From Paenibacillus ferrarius (GTDB taxonomy: Bacteria; Bacillota; Bacilli; Paenibacillales; NBRC-103111): a DNA stretch of 64,000 bases. The translations under genes and the position numbers were made by a program. The DNA lies in contig NZ_MBTG01000014.1 in NCBI RefSeq assembly GCF_002027705.1, positions 124,001 through 188,000 of the forward strand, in the 5' to 3' direction. Positions within the stretch are counted from its first letter, which is position 1, and each line of letters starts with the position of its first letter. Below the pieces are notes generated by a model, which saw only the letters and a list, made by a program, of their open reading frames with translations, had not been told where the DNA came from and did no database searches. This document shows positions 27,059 through 36,469 of this stretch, in pieces.

Positions 27059-30000
27059 TTATTCATGATTCGGAATGACGAATGAAACGGTTGTTCCTTC
27101 ATTGGGTTCACTGAAAATAGACAAACCTTGACCGTATAATTGAGTTAATCGTCGATTCGTATTGGAAAGTCCAATTCCTTTTTTTCCTTTCATCGAAGGA
27201 CTCAACAGTTGAATAACCTTTTCTTGCTCCATACCCTTGCCATTATCTTTTACTTCAATCAGCGTGCAGCTGTCTTGGCGAGTAATCCGTATATGGACCG
27301 TACCACCTTTGCTTTGGCTAAGGAGGCCGTGTTTGACAGCATTCTCGATTAGAGGCTGTATAGAAAGTGGAGGAAGCAACAAGTTGATGTGGGGTTCAAC
27401 TTCCCAAACAATAGACAACCTGTCCTTAAATCGCACTTTTTCGATAAATAAATAGGCCTCGATAAGCTCAAGTTCATGGGAAAGCTCGATCAGTTCTTCT
27501 GTATTGAGAAAATCAAAGCTGATCCTCAAATAGGACGCAAAGGCATTGCCCAGCTCACGCATTTTTTCCGTGTCTATATCACTAAGCGCCATAATTGAGT
27601 TAAGTGTGTTGAATAGAAAATGAGGATGAATTTGTGCCTGAAGATAGGCGGCTTCTATCCGTAAACGTTCATTAATGGATTGCTTTAGCGTGATTAACGC
27701 CCTAATTCGGTATTTGAGCTCTAGTGCATCTACAGGTTTGGTCACATAATCATTGGCTCCCGACAAGAATCCAGTGTAGATATCAGCTGGCTGACTACGC
27801 GCGGTCAACAGCAAGACAGGAAGCTCGGAAACGGAATAATGCTTCCTTACTTTCTCCGTTAACTCGTAGCCAGACATGTGGGGCATCATGACATCGGCAA
27901 TCAATAGATCCCATTGCCCCGTGCCAAGCAGTTCCAATACCTCACGAGCTGAATGAGCCGTTGTTATGTTATATGGCTCCGTTGAAAGAATTCCAACGAG
28001 CACATTCAGATTGACGGGGTCGTCATCAACGGCAAGAATATTCACCTTCCTGTCATTCAAAAGCGGCGGAGTTAGTGCAGAAGTTGCCAATTCGGCAATG
28101 ACAGTATCTTGAAAACGCAACCCAACAGGCCACTCAGCAGCTTCGTCCGTTACCTGATGTAGATGGAGAGATTGTTGAGATTGTTGAGGTTGTTGAGACT
28201 GTTGAGATTGTTGGAGATTCGACAAGTTAGCTAGCGGCAGACCAAAACTGAATACAGAGCCTTTACCCAGTTCAGAACGAACTGTCAATGTACCGCCATG
28301 CAATTCTACCAACTGCTTGCATATGCTTAAACCAAGTCCAATACCTCGACCATCGCTTATTCCATAGGACCCTTGTTCGTAGGGAAGAAACACTCGCGCC
28401 TGTGTTTCCTCATTCATGCCGACCCCGGTGTCAGAGACATGGATAATGGCAAGCCCCTCACGGGTATCCGCAGAAACAGAGATTGTTCCTTCTTCTGTGT
28501 ATTTGAGGGCATTATGTAAAAGATTATGCAGAATTTGCAGAAGTCTTTTCTCATCCACTAATACCAGTGGAAACGACTCCATTATGTCCATACTCAATCG
28601 GATAGCCTTACCCTCAATCATAAATTTAAGCATGCTAATTACACCTGGAACGATCGATTGAATCCGCAAGGGCTCCTGCTGCAGAACTATGCGGTGCTCT
28701 TGGAGACGTGCAACATCAAGAAGATCTCCCAGCATGTGCGACATGCGGCGACTTATCGTGATCAACAGTTCCATATCTTTAAGGCTATTCTCATTCAACT
28801 TTGCTTTCTCTTTGGATACAACGGTCTGAGCGATATTCATAATGCCATGCAGCGGCGTTCGTAATTCGTGCGACGTATTGGCAAGAAATTGGTCTTTCAG
28901 CTTGTCTGCTTTTTTTAACTGTTCGTTTAGCAAGATGTTTTCATTAGAATTGTGGAAATATTTTTTAAACCAATAGGTAGAGAAACCAATAATGGCCGCA
29001 ATTATATCTATTGGATAGTAAACCACCGTACAAGAAATCCATAAACTCCAGACAAGACTAGACATAATACATACCGCACATAGCAACAAGAAGATGACGT
29101 CATTGTCGGCTTGCTTCCTGAAGATCATCGTTCCAATGATATAAACAAACCACACAAATGGTATTAAATAGACCACTGTAAATATTCCTAGTGCAACTGT
29201 TCCATTCACCCATGCAGCGCTTGCAGCCAGCAGAAATCCAGTGAAAGCAATGAGCACTGAAGTGAATGCTCGCAACCATACACTCTTCGGTGGAGCCGAA
29301 GAGAATCCTCTGAAAAGAATAAGAATAAAAAAGGAATGCCAAATGAGCGAGATTAATCTGATCTTCAGCGCCCATGTATAATTGATCGGCAACCATAACA
29401 TGAGCACGTTATCATGACCGGCCATAATCGTAATCCCAGTAGCCAGGGTTAACATACAGACATTGAACAAAGTCCGATAATGAGGATTAAAGCAGTAGAG
29501 AATACAGGCGTACAAACCATGAAGCAGCAAAACAAAAAATGTAACCAATTGAAACCCAATGGAATACCAACGCAAGTAGTCGATTGCTGCCTGAGATCCA
29601 AAACGAACGGAGTTTAGTATTCCACCGTTATAAGGATCATCGAAGTTAGCTACTCGAATAAGCACTTCAATTTCTTCTATACCTTTCGCAAAATAAGAAG
29701 CTGTGTAAGAGATGTTTTTGGGCGTGTACGCATATTCGCTCTCGGCAGGTTTACCAATATCGCCCTCAGTCAGCCCATTGGTTTCCACGGTAGATGAGGC
29801 TTGTATACCATGCAACCAAAATGCGACAGGTTTCTCCAGTGGATCGACAAGAATGCGCAGCCGATACGTTCCGTACCCAATTGAGGAATTTCCCTCTTTG
29901 GTCAGTGCGCTACTCCAGTTTCCGGGTACTTGAATATAAGAGGGCTGCTCTTTCACAATTTGCGTATTCGCTTGAGAAACTAATTGGGCAGGGTAGAACT

Positions 30001-30199
30001 GCCATTCACCATCCAGACGGATGGCAGCGGAATTATTTAAGTCCCAGCCGCGCATGTCGAGTACGCCATGGATAGCTTGCGGGTACTCCGAAGTAAAAAA
30101 CATTTCGGACCAAACCCATCGTAAGCCGAGGAGAATACTAGAAAATAATAAAACTAGGGTTATATATTTTAGGGGGGAGGTCATTTTTATTCGCATCAT
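27059..30199 (-). CDS. 7TM hybrid sensor with two different transmitter modules
   Basis: A 1046-residue membrane sensor. Order: helix 10-28; an extracellular jelly-roll sensory domain of the 7TMR-DISM type (about 45-200, WQFYPAQL... VPGNW... YGTYRL); seven membrane helices (about 210-415); HisKA with SHELRTPLHG (His444) and its ATPase (DTGVGM, GRGIGLGLSICKQ); a Gln/Ser-rich linker 662-677; a receiver (VDDDPVN, Asp769 in IADVMMP, Lys821); then a second, LytS/YesM-type kinase with AQIHPHFLFNTLN (His860) and its own ATPase (PLIENAVKHG, DNGKGM). No DNA-binding domain or adjacent partner is present. The start is uncertain: neither ATG at 30199 nor the in-frame ATG five codons later has a good ribosome binding site. 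Confidence 0.85.
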   Translation of the reverse strand: MMRIKMTSPLKYITLVLLFSSILLGLRWVWSEMFFTSEYPQAIHGVLDMRGWDLNNSAAIRLDGEWQFYPAQLVSQANTQIVKEQPSYIQVPGNWSSALTKEGNSSIGYGTYRLRILVDPLEKPVAFWLHGIQASSTVETNGLTEGDIGKPAESEYAYTPKNISYTASYFAKGIEEIEVLIRVANFDDPYNGGILNSVRFGSQAAIDYLRWYSIGFQLVTFFVLLLHGLYACILYCFNPHYRTLFNVCMLTLATGITIMAGHDNVLMLWLPINYTWALKIRLISLIWHSFFILILFRGFSSAPPKSVWLRAFTSVLIAFTGFLLAASAAWVNGTVALGIFTVVYLIPFVWFVYIIGTMIFRKQADNDVIFLLLCAVCIMSSLVWSLWISCTVVYYPIDIIAAIIGFSTYWFKKYFHNSNENILLNEQLKKADKLKDQFLANTSHELRTPLHGIMNIAQTVVSKEKAKLNENSLKDMELLITISRRMSHMLGDLLDVARLQEHRIVLQQEPLRIQSIVPGVISMLKFMIEGKAIRLSMDIMESFPLVLVDEKRLLQILHNLLHNALKYTEEGTISVSADTREGLAIIHVSDTGVGMNEETQARVFLPYEQGSYGISDGRGIGLGLSICKQLVELHGGTLTVRSELGKGSVFSFGLPLANLSNLQQSQQSQQPQQSQQSLHLHQVTDEAAEWPVGLRFQDTVIAELATSALTPPLLNDRKVNILAVDDDPVNLNVLVGILSTEPYNITTAHSAREVLELLGTGQWDLLIADVMMPHMSGYELTEKVRKHYSVSELPVLLLTARSQPADIYTGFLSGANDYVTKPVDALELKYRIRALITLKQSINERLRIEAAYLQAQIHPHFLFNTLNSIMALSDIDTEKMRELGNAFASYLRISFDFLNTEELIELSHELELIEAYLFIEKVRFKDRLSIVWEVEPHINLLLPPLSIQPLIENAVKHGLLSQSKGGTVHIRITRQDSCTLIEVKDNGKGMEQEKVIQLLSPSMKGKKGIGLSNTNRRLTQLYGQGLSIFSEPNEGTTVSFVIPNHE
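28157..28216 (-). repeat. Imperfect 9-bp tandem repeat encoding a Gln/Ser linker
   Basis: On the + strand the unit is close to TTGTTGAGA/TTGTTGAGG, repeated about six times. It encodes the QQSQQSQQPQQSQQS linker between the first kinase and the receiver of the hybrid sensor. Such repeats can change length by slippage without shifting frame. Confidence 0.8.
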
Positions 30200-30393
30200 A
30201 GAAAATGAAATTCGACATATATGGCGTAGTCCCTTTATTTACCTTTAACGTTTTTCTTGGGGGAATGGACACGACCAATTGATATCGGAAACTCAAAAAA
30301 AAAAAGTCGGAATCTTGAAAGTAGGTAACCGTCACAGCAGTTAGTATGAAGTATAAAGAAAACAGAATAGAATCATAAAAGTCATGACGTCCA

Positions 30394-30402
30394 TGGTACA
30401 AT
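30394..30402 (+). promoter_or_regulatory. Extended -10 promoter of the second sensor locus
   Basis: TGGTACAAT matches an extended -10 element (TGn followed by TACAAT) 36 bases before the ATG at 30439. No convincing -35 hexamer lies 17 bases upstream. Confidence 0.45.
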
Positions 30403-30438
30403 AATTATCATAAAAGAGCTGAAGGGAACTTGGACTAC

Positions 30439-32169
30439 ATGAGAAAACCACCATCTTCAATATTCAACTCGCTCCGGTTTAAACTTATTACAGGGCTCAT
30501 GCTTATTATGCTGCCGATTGTTATCTTCTTAATTTTCAGCAACTTCTATTCGATCCAAGTCGTTCGCAACCAAGTTTCTCAAACTAACAGCAACATGATC
30601 AGCCTTTATATGGGGCTAATCGATAGGTCGCTACGCGACATCGACAACTACTTGCTTAAATATGCTTCGGAAGAAACGGGCTTGTACATTCTTGATCGTT
30701 CTCCCTTGATCGATATCGATTTATATCAAATGGAGCGCATATGGCAATTTAAACAATTGGTGAATAACGCGACTTACTATAAGGGACTAGACTATTTCTT
30801 CGTATATTCGCCCGCAAACCAAGATTTGGTGTTTGCTCCTAATCAGACAGGTTCGGCTAACTTCGACAATCAACCTATCAAGGATGCCATTGTCTCGCTT
30901 ATTGATGACGGGCATTTTCAGACAGGGAGATGGACTGTATTCAGCCTTCATGATAAGGATTACTTGTCATATATCATGAAGATTGGCGGTTTATACATCG
31001 GGGCTGGTGTAAATGCACGAGATATTACTGGGCCGCTTGATCTCCTGGATCTGGGCGCCGATGGAAGAGCGCTGCTTGTCGACGGCAACTATGAGCCGCT
31101 AAAGAACGAATCTTTTTTTAGAGAACGCGGAATTGATTTATCTTATACACCTAAGTCGTACCGTCTAAGCGGTATAGATGACGGATATCTGGTGATCGGC
31201 GAGCATTCTGGAAAAGGGGATTTCGGTTTAGTCGCGGTCGTCCCCGATCAAAGAATTCTCCAGAAGCTGCCTTATTTGCAGAGGATTATTTTTTTCATCG
31301 CGGTGGGGACCGTCATCATTGTATTGCTTGCCTTCTACTTCATGAGGCGAGTTGTGCTCCGCCCGATCAACCGGATCGTACTAGCCATGAGCAAGATCAA
31401 AGAGGGTCACTTAGATACACAAATAGCGATGAAACCTGCCTCCAATGAATTCGAGTTGATGAATGAAACGTTTAACAGCATGTTGACCGACATTCAGAAG
31501 TTGAGAATCGATATCTATGAAGAGCAATTGATTAATCAGAAAGCGGAGCTGAAGCAGCTGCAGCTGCAAATCAATCCGCATTTCTTTTTGAACAGTCTGA
31601 ATGTTGTTTATTATTTGGCCCAAGAACAAAAATATAAGTTGATTCAAGAACTTTCCCTTTCATTAATTCATTATTTTCGCTTCATGTTCCGCAGCCACAC
31701 GGATCATGTTCTGGTTCGGGACGAGCTTGGACATACGAAAAATTATTTGAACATTCAGCAGATCCGGTTTCCAGGGAGTTTGACGTATGCCATTATCGCA
31801 TCAGACGACCTGCTCGATTGTTTCATTCCACCGCTAATCATTCAAAGTTTTGCTGAAAACACGATCAAGTATGCGGTCAATACGGACGTTCCTACTTCAA
31901 TCGAGGTTTCGGTTGGACGTGATAGCCGGAAGGATGAAGAACGGCTTCATATTCGTATTCGTGATACAGGCCCAGGGTTTGCAGACGAGGTGCTCGAGAA
32001 GTTGAGACAAGAAATAAACCTGACGAGTAAAGAAGGCGAGCATATCGGGATCTGGAATGTAAGGCGAAGACTGCGGCTGTTATACGGGGAACAAGCAAGC
32101 ATCAGGTTCTCAAACGATAACGGGGCCATCGTAGATATTTTCATGCCAATAATGAAAGGATTGGGTTAG
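30439..32169 (+). CDS. YesM-type sensor histidine kinase of the phosphatase-linked importer
   Basis: About 576 residues from the ATG at 30439; a TTG at 30430 is in frame but only 3 bases from AAGGGA. Helix one is at about 14-34, a Cache-like extracellular domain follows (YFFVYSPANQDLVFAPNQ is typical of this sensor class), and helix two is near 285 (IIFFIAVGTVIIVLLAFYF). HAMP is next, then the His_kinase motif LQLQINPHFFLNSLN (His near 380), then an ATPase domain with PLIIQSFAENTIKYA and DTGPGF. The response regulator gene starts four bases after this stop, so the pair is co-translated. Confidence 0.9.
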   Translation: MRKPPSSIFNSLRFKLITGLMLIMLPIVIFLIFSNFYSIQVVRNQVSQTNSNMISLYMGLIDRSLRDIDNYLLKYASEETGLYILDRSPLIDIDLYQMERIWQFKQLVNNATYYKGLDYFFVYSPANQDLVFAPNQTGSANFDNQPIKDAIVSLIDDGHFQTGRWTVFSLHDKDYLSYIMKIGGLYIGAGVNARDITGPLDLLDLGADGRALLVDGNYEPLKNESFFRERGIDLSYTPKSYRLSGIDDGYLVIGEHSGKGDFGLVAVVPDQRILQKLPYLQRIIFFIAVGTVIIVLLAFYFMRRVVLRPINRIVLAMSKIKEGHLDTQIAMKPASNEFELMNETFNSMLTDIQKLRIDIYEEQLINQKAELKQLQLQINPHFFLNSLNVVYYLAQEQKYKLIQELSLSLIHYFRFMFRSHTDHVLVRDELGHTKNYLNIQQIRFPGSLTYAIIASDDLLDCFIPPLIIQSFAENTIKYAVNTDVPTSIEVSVGRDSRKDEERLHIRIRDTGPGFADEVLEKLRQEINLTSKEGEHIGIWNVRRRLRLLYGEQASIRFSNDNGAIVDIFMPIMKGLG

Positions 32170-32173
32170 GATC

Positions 32174-33745
32174 ATGTACAGATTATTAATTGTAGACGAT
32201 GAAGAATTTATCGCGAACGGCATTAGGGCAAGCGTGAACTGGTCAAAATTCGGCATCATTTACGTGTCTGTAGTGAACAGTGCCCGAAAAGCGAAGGAAC
32301 ACTATTCCAAGCATCCGGTTGACATTATGTTGTGTGATATCGAGATGCCGCAAGGAAGTGGACTGGAACTCTATGAATGGGTACGGGAAGAGCATCCTTG
32401 GACAGAGTGTGTCTTCCTGACCTGCCATGCTGACTTTCAATACGCGAAAAAAGCCATCCAGCTTGGTAGCTTCGAATATTTGCTCAAGCCTGCACCGCCA
32501 GAAGAGCTGGAACGCGTCATGATGGAGTTGATTAAGAAAATAAGCAAAGACCGGAAATCGGCCACGATCGTCATTGAGCGCTTCTGGCAGGATCTGCTGA
32601 AGCAGGTCACCCCATCCCGTCCGGACAATATTAAGGAAGAGATCTTAAAGCACAATATACCCTATACTAGCAAGATGAAGTTTTTGCCCGTCTTGATCAG
32701 TATTCATCACTGGGAGAAAGAACTGAACGCTCAGGAGGCCCTCAATATGGAGTATGCGGTAACGAACGCCCTGGAGGAATTGGTCATTCGACCAGTCGCT
32801 ACGTCTCACATCGTTCGTATCAAGGTCAATCAGTTGTTGGCTTTATTTCCTACCCAACATACGATAGAGACGAGGGAAGAGGAATTCCTCCAAGAGATTG
32901 TGAAACGATTCGGTTTGTTCATCGACTTGTGCAATAGACATTTGGGGTGCCATTTGTCATGCTATTTGGGTCAACCGACTGAGATACACGATATGCGTGG
33001 CATGGTTGAAGATTTGGAAGGGTTTAGAAAGATGCAGGTCAACGCCGTCGACCGGGTCGTGCACATTGAAGAGAAGATCACACATGAAACGCCATTTCCC
33101 ATGCCTTCGATGAAAGTATGGTCCGAGCTAATCAAGCAGGGAGACAAGAAGAAGCTTCTAGTCGAATCGCAGCAGTTTCTGGAGTCGCTCAAGCAGATCG
33201 AATGGCTGAATTCGAAAAGCTTGCAGAAGTTTTATTTGAATTTTCAGCACATGGTGATGCAAACGCTGCAACAAAAAGGGCTGTTTACGGAGGATATGTT
33301 ATCGGATCATTTTGCTCCGGAACGTATTTCATCTGCTGTCAAAAGCGTCAAAGACCTGCAAGACTGGGTTAAGGACGTGCTTGAAATTGCAATGACTTCC
33401 ATTGAAGGACCCGGTTCGAATGAGACGGTCGTAGAAAAGATCAAGCGGTACATAGCGGCGAATATCGACCAGGAAATGTCCCGACAATATATTGCCGACT
33501 ATATCGATCTCAGTCCCGACTACATGGTTAAGCTGTTTAAAAAGGAGACGGGTCTATCGATATCGGAATATATTCTGAAGGAAAGGATCGATCTTGCGAA
33601 AGAGCTTCTTATCAAATCGGAAACTTCGATCAGCAACGTTTCTTTAGCGGTAGGTTTTGTTAATTTTTCTTATTTCTCCACGCTCTTCAAGAAGGAAGTC
33701 TCGATGACACCTCAGGAGTATCGGAAAAGGTTTTCGGGCATGTAA
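32174..33745 (+). CDS. YesN-type response regulator of the phosphatase-linked importer
   Basis: A 523-residue protein with an N-terminal receiver (LLIVDDEEF, Asp55 in LCDIEMPQ, Lys in YLLKPAP) and a C-terminal AraC-type DNA-binding domain (SRQYIADYIDLSPDYMVKLFKKETG and ISNVSLAVGFVNFSYFSTLFKKEV). The roughly 300 residues between are helical and of unknown role, as is usual for this class. It follows its kinase by four bases. A terminator at 33764 separates it from the binding-protein gene, which it presumably activates. Confidence 0.9.
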   Translation: MYRLLIVDDEEFIANGIRASVNWSKFGIIYVSVVNSARKAKEHYSKHPVDIMLCDIEMPQGSGLELYEWVREEHPWTECVFLTCHADFQYAKKAIQLGSFEYLLKPAPPEELERVMMELIKKISKDRKSATIVIERFWQDLLKQVTPSRPDNIKEEILKHNIPYTSKMKFLPVLISIHHWEKELNAQEALNMEYAVTNALEELVIRPVATSHIVRIKVNQLLALFPTQHTIETREEEFLQEIVKRFGLFIDLCNRHLGCHLSCYLGQPTEIHDMRGMVEDLEGFRKMQVNAVDRVVHIEEKITHETPFPMPSMKVWSELIKQGDKKKLLVESQQFLESLKQIEWLNSKSLQKFYLNFQHMVMQTLQQKGLFTEDMLSDHFAPERISSAVKSVKDLQDWVKDVLEIAMTSIEGPGSNETVVEKIKRYIAANIDQEMSRQYIADYIDLSPDYMVKLFKKETGLSISEYILKERIDLAKELLIKSETSISNVSLAVGFVNFSYFSTLFKKEVSMTPQEYRKRFSGM

Positions 33746-33763
33746 ATGTTATATGAACATCAA

Positions 33764-33791
33764 GGACGCCAAGAGGCGTTTTTCTTTTTAT
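33764..33791 (+). terminator. Terminator between regulator and binding-protein genes
   Basis: GACGCC, AAGA loop, GGCGTT, then TTTCTTTTT. The short stem and long T tract are typical. Since a lipoprotein gene follows in the same orientation, it needs its own promoter; TACAAT at 33853-33858 is a possible -10 box. Confidence 0.75.
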
Positions 33792-33901
33792 ATGGACGGA
33801 AACTCAAAACAGGGAGAACGGATTCTTGGATGCAGGCAACCGAGCACTCCATTACAATAAAAGTAGTAAAGCGCAAGACCAATCTTATTTGGAGGTTCCA
33901 C

Positions 33902-35440
33902 ATGAAGTTAAGAATGAAATACACTGCGTCGGTTCTGATTTCCGTTTTGACAACGTCTATGCTAGTCACTGCCTGCACCTCGGGCTCGAGTGTCCAACCG
34001 AATGCGAGCGGAGCTTCTACGCCGTCGGCTAGCGCGAATCCCAACCTGAAGCCCGTCGAACTGACGATGGTGTTTCCGGTTACTAGTGAGCAGAAGGACT
34101 TGAAAGCTGTACAAGAAAAAATCAACAAAATTACGCAAGAAAAAATCAACGCAACCGTGAAGCTCGTACAGATCACGAAAGGAGCCTGGGCGCAGCAAAC
34201 TACGCTGTTGCTGTCTGGCAACGAGAAAATCGATCTCATCGTAAGCGGCAGAGGCACATACGAGCAGCAAGTGGCCAAGGGCCAATATCTTGCGCTAGAC
34301 GACCAAATAGCCAAATACGGTCAAGATGCCAAAAAAGCGCTGGACGATCTAGATCCTGCTTATCTAAAAGCGACTAAGATTAACGGAAAGACTTACGCGA
34401 TTACGAGTATTCGAGACCTGGCGACCGACTTTGGCATTTCGATGCGTAAAGATCTTGTAGATAAGTACAAAATCGATACGAAAGCGATCAAATCGGTGGA
34501 CGATCTCGACTCTGTATTCAAAGTAATCAAGGAGAACGAGCCGGAAGTGATTCCAGTGATCAAGTTCGCCAACTCGATTCTCGGGAATCCGTTCATTGGC
34601 GGCTTGATGGATCCGCTTGGAGATGGTTATGGCGTGCTTCCGGAGCACGATAACGGGATGAAGGTGGTCAATTGGCAGGAAACTCCAGGATATGCCAAAC
34701 TGCTGGACACGACAAGAAGATGGTATTTGGCCGGATATATTGCCAAAGATGCCGCTACCAGTACAGAACCTTGGCAAAGTTTAATGAAAGCGGGAAAAGC
34801 CTTCTCGACGATTCACCATATGAATCCATTTAGTGAAGCGGCCGATTCCTTAAGTGTTGGAAAAGATCTGGTTGAAGTGCGTTTGCTGCCAGCCGTCGCG
34901 TCAAATAACAACATCACTGCCTACATGTGGAGCATTCCCAGAAATGCGCAAGACCCGGATAGGTCTATGATGCTGCTCAATATGATGTATACGGACAAAG
35001 AGTTGATCAATCTGCTGGATTGGGGAATTGAAGGACAGCATTATGTGAAAAAATCGGATAACGTCATCGATTTTCCGCAGGGCGTCAACGCTTCTAATAA
35101 CGGCTATTACCCTTACCAAAACTGGCTTTTTGGAAATATGCTGCTCTCCTATTTGTTCAATGGGGAAGATGTGGACCGAAACAAGAAGCTTACTGACTTT
35201 AATAAGAACGCGAAGAAATCGAAAGCGCTTGGCTTCAGTTACAATTCAGAGCCCGTGAAGACGGAAATCGCAGCGCTAACGAATGTTACGAACCAGTTCG
35301 CTATCGCTTTAGAGACAGGAACGGTGGATCCCGCGAAAATGTTGCCCGAATATATCAAGCAAATGAAGGCAGCGGGCATCGATAAGGTCATTGCCGAGAA
35401 GCAAAAGCAGCTTGACTCTTGGGCAGCGGCCAATAAATAA
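33902..35440 (+). CDS. Extracellular solute-binding lipoprotein of the phosphatase-linked importer
   Basis: A 512-residue lipoprotein; ATG at 33902 follows GGAGG (33891-33895). Longer in-frame starts would precede the signal peptide. The lipobox is VTAC with Cys25, followed by a Ser/Ala/Pro tether. The body begins PVELTMVFPVTSEQKDLKAVQ and shows the two-lobe pattern of long family 1 binding proteins. The C-terminus has the MKAAGIDKVIAEKQKQLDSW helix common in the LplA-like group. The ligand is unknown; linked phosphatases downstream hint at a phosphorylated compound. Confidence 0.88.
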   Translation: MKLRMKYTASVLISVLTTSMLVTACTSGSSVQPNASGASTPSASANPNLKPVELTMVFPVTSEQKDLKAVQEKINKITQEKINATVKLVQITKGAWAQQTTLLLSGNEKIDLIVSGRGTYEQQVAKGQYLALDDQIAKYGQDAKKALDDLDPAYLKATKINGKTYAITSIRDLATDFGISMRKDLVDKYKIDTKAIKSVDDLDSVFKVIKENEPEVIPVIKFANSILGNPFIGGLMDPLGDGYGVLPEHDNGMKVVNWQETPGYAKLLDTTRRWYLAGYIAKDAATSTEPWQSLMKAGKAFSTIHHMNPFSEAADSLSVGKDLVEVRLLPAVASNNNITAYMWSIPRNAQDPDRSMMLLNMMYTDKELINLLDWGIEGQHYVKKSDNVIDFPQGVNASNNGYYPYQNWLFGNMLLSYLFNGEDVDRNKKLTDFNKNAKKSKALGFSYNSEPVKTEIAALTNVTNQFAIALETGTVDPAKMLPEYIKQMKAAGIDKVIAEKQKQLDSWAAANK

Positions 35441-35516
35441 TCCAATCGATCCCACTATAAAAGACAGAAGAGGCCATGCGTAAAAACAATGTCAGCACTA
35501 AAGGTGGTTAAGACGT

Positions 35517-36455
35517 ATGCAAGCAAGCAAAATGTCATGGCGGCTTGAGATGAGGAAGGCAAAAAAATATCGGATGCTCGTGCTCATGACGCTTCCGGGG
35601 CTGCTTTACTTTCTCGTCAACAATTACTTGCCGATGTTCGGCATCGCCATCGCGTTCAAAGATATCAATTTCGCGAAGGGGATATGGGGGAGCGATTGGG
35701 TCGGGTTCAAAAACTTTGAGTATTTGTTTAAGACGAAAGATGCTTACATCATTACCCGCAATACGCTGATGTACAATCTCTCGTTTATTGCCTTGAATAC
35801 GGTTCTCGCGATTGCACTTGCGATCTTACTGAATGAGGTCCGCAAGCGCGTGTTATCGAGATTCTACCAAACGATCATTCTGCTTCCGTACTTGATTTCT
35901 ATGGTAATCGTCGGCTACCTCGTACTCGGTTACCTGGACGTCGAGAGAGGTTTCATGAACAAGACTCTTCTCCCCCTGTTTGGCCTTGAACCTGTATCGT
36001 GGTACAGCGAAACGAAATATTGGCCATGGATTCTGACGATCGTGCACGCCTGGAAAGGCGTAGGCCATCTTTGTGTCATTTATTTGGCTGCGATTATCGG
36101 CATCGATCCAGAGTACTATGAGGCGGCCAAAATAGACGGCGCGAGCCGGTGGCAGCAAATCCGGACGATTACGATCCCGATTATTGCGCCGGTCATTACG
36201 ATTATGACACTGCTTGCGATCGGACGTATTTTCTACTCCGACTTCGGCCTGTTCTTCCAAGTTCCGCTCAACACAGGCGCCTTGATGCCGGTCACGAATA
36301 CGATCGATACGTACGTGTACCGCGCATTAATCAATATGGGCGATATCGGGATGTCTTCAGCCGCAGGTTTGTATCAAGCCGTCGTCGGATTTGTTCTTAT
36401 ATTAGCTTCCAATGCGGTTGTGAGAAAATTCAATAAAGATCATGCACTGTTCTAG
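35517..36455 (+). CDS. ABC importer permease, LplB type
   Basis: A 312-residue permease beginning at ATG 35517 after AAAGGTGG. The subgroup signature NYLPMFGIAIAFKDINFAKGI follows the first helix. The EAA loop is YEAAKIDGASRWQQIRTITIP. It is first of two permeases encoded after the lipoprotein; as in the other importers here there is no ATPase gene. Confidence 0.9.
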   Translation: MQASKMSWRLEMRKAKKYRMLVLMTLPGLLYFLVNNYLPMFGIAIAFKDINFAKGIWGSDWVGFKNFEYLFKTKDAYIITRNTLMYNLSFIALNTVLAIALAILLNEVRKRVLSRFYQTIILLPYLISMVIVGYLVLGYLDVERGFMNKTLLPLFGLEPVSWYSETKYWPWILTIVHAWKGVGHLCVIYLAAIIGIDPEYYEAAKIDGASRWQQIRTITIPIIAPVITIMTLLAIGRIFYSDFGLFFQVPLNTGALMPVTNTIDTYVYRALINMGDIGMSSAAGLYQAVVGFVLILASNAVVRKFNKDHALF

Positions 36456-36469
36456 GAAGGGGCTTTCCC

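Noticed and set aside
28157..28216. CRISPR-like array
   Set aside because: The units are 9 bp, contiguous and in frame within a coding sequence; there are no spacers.
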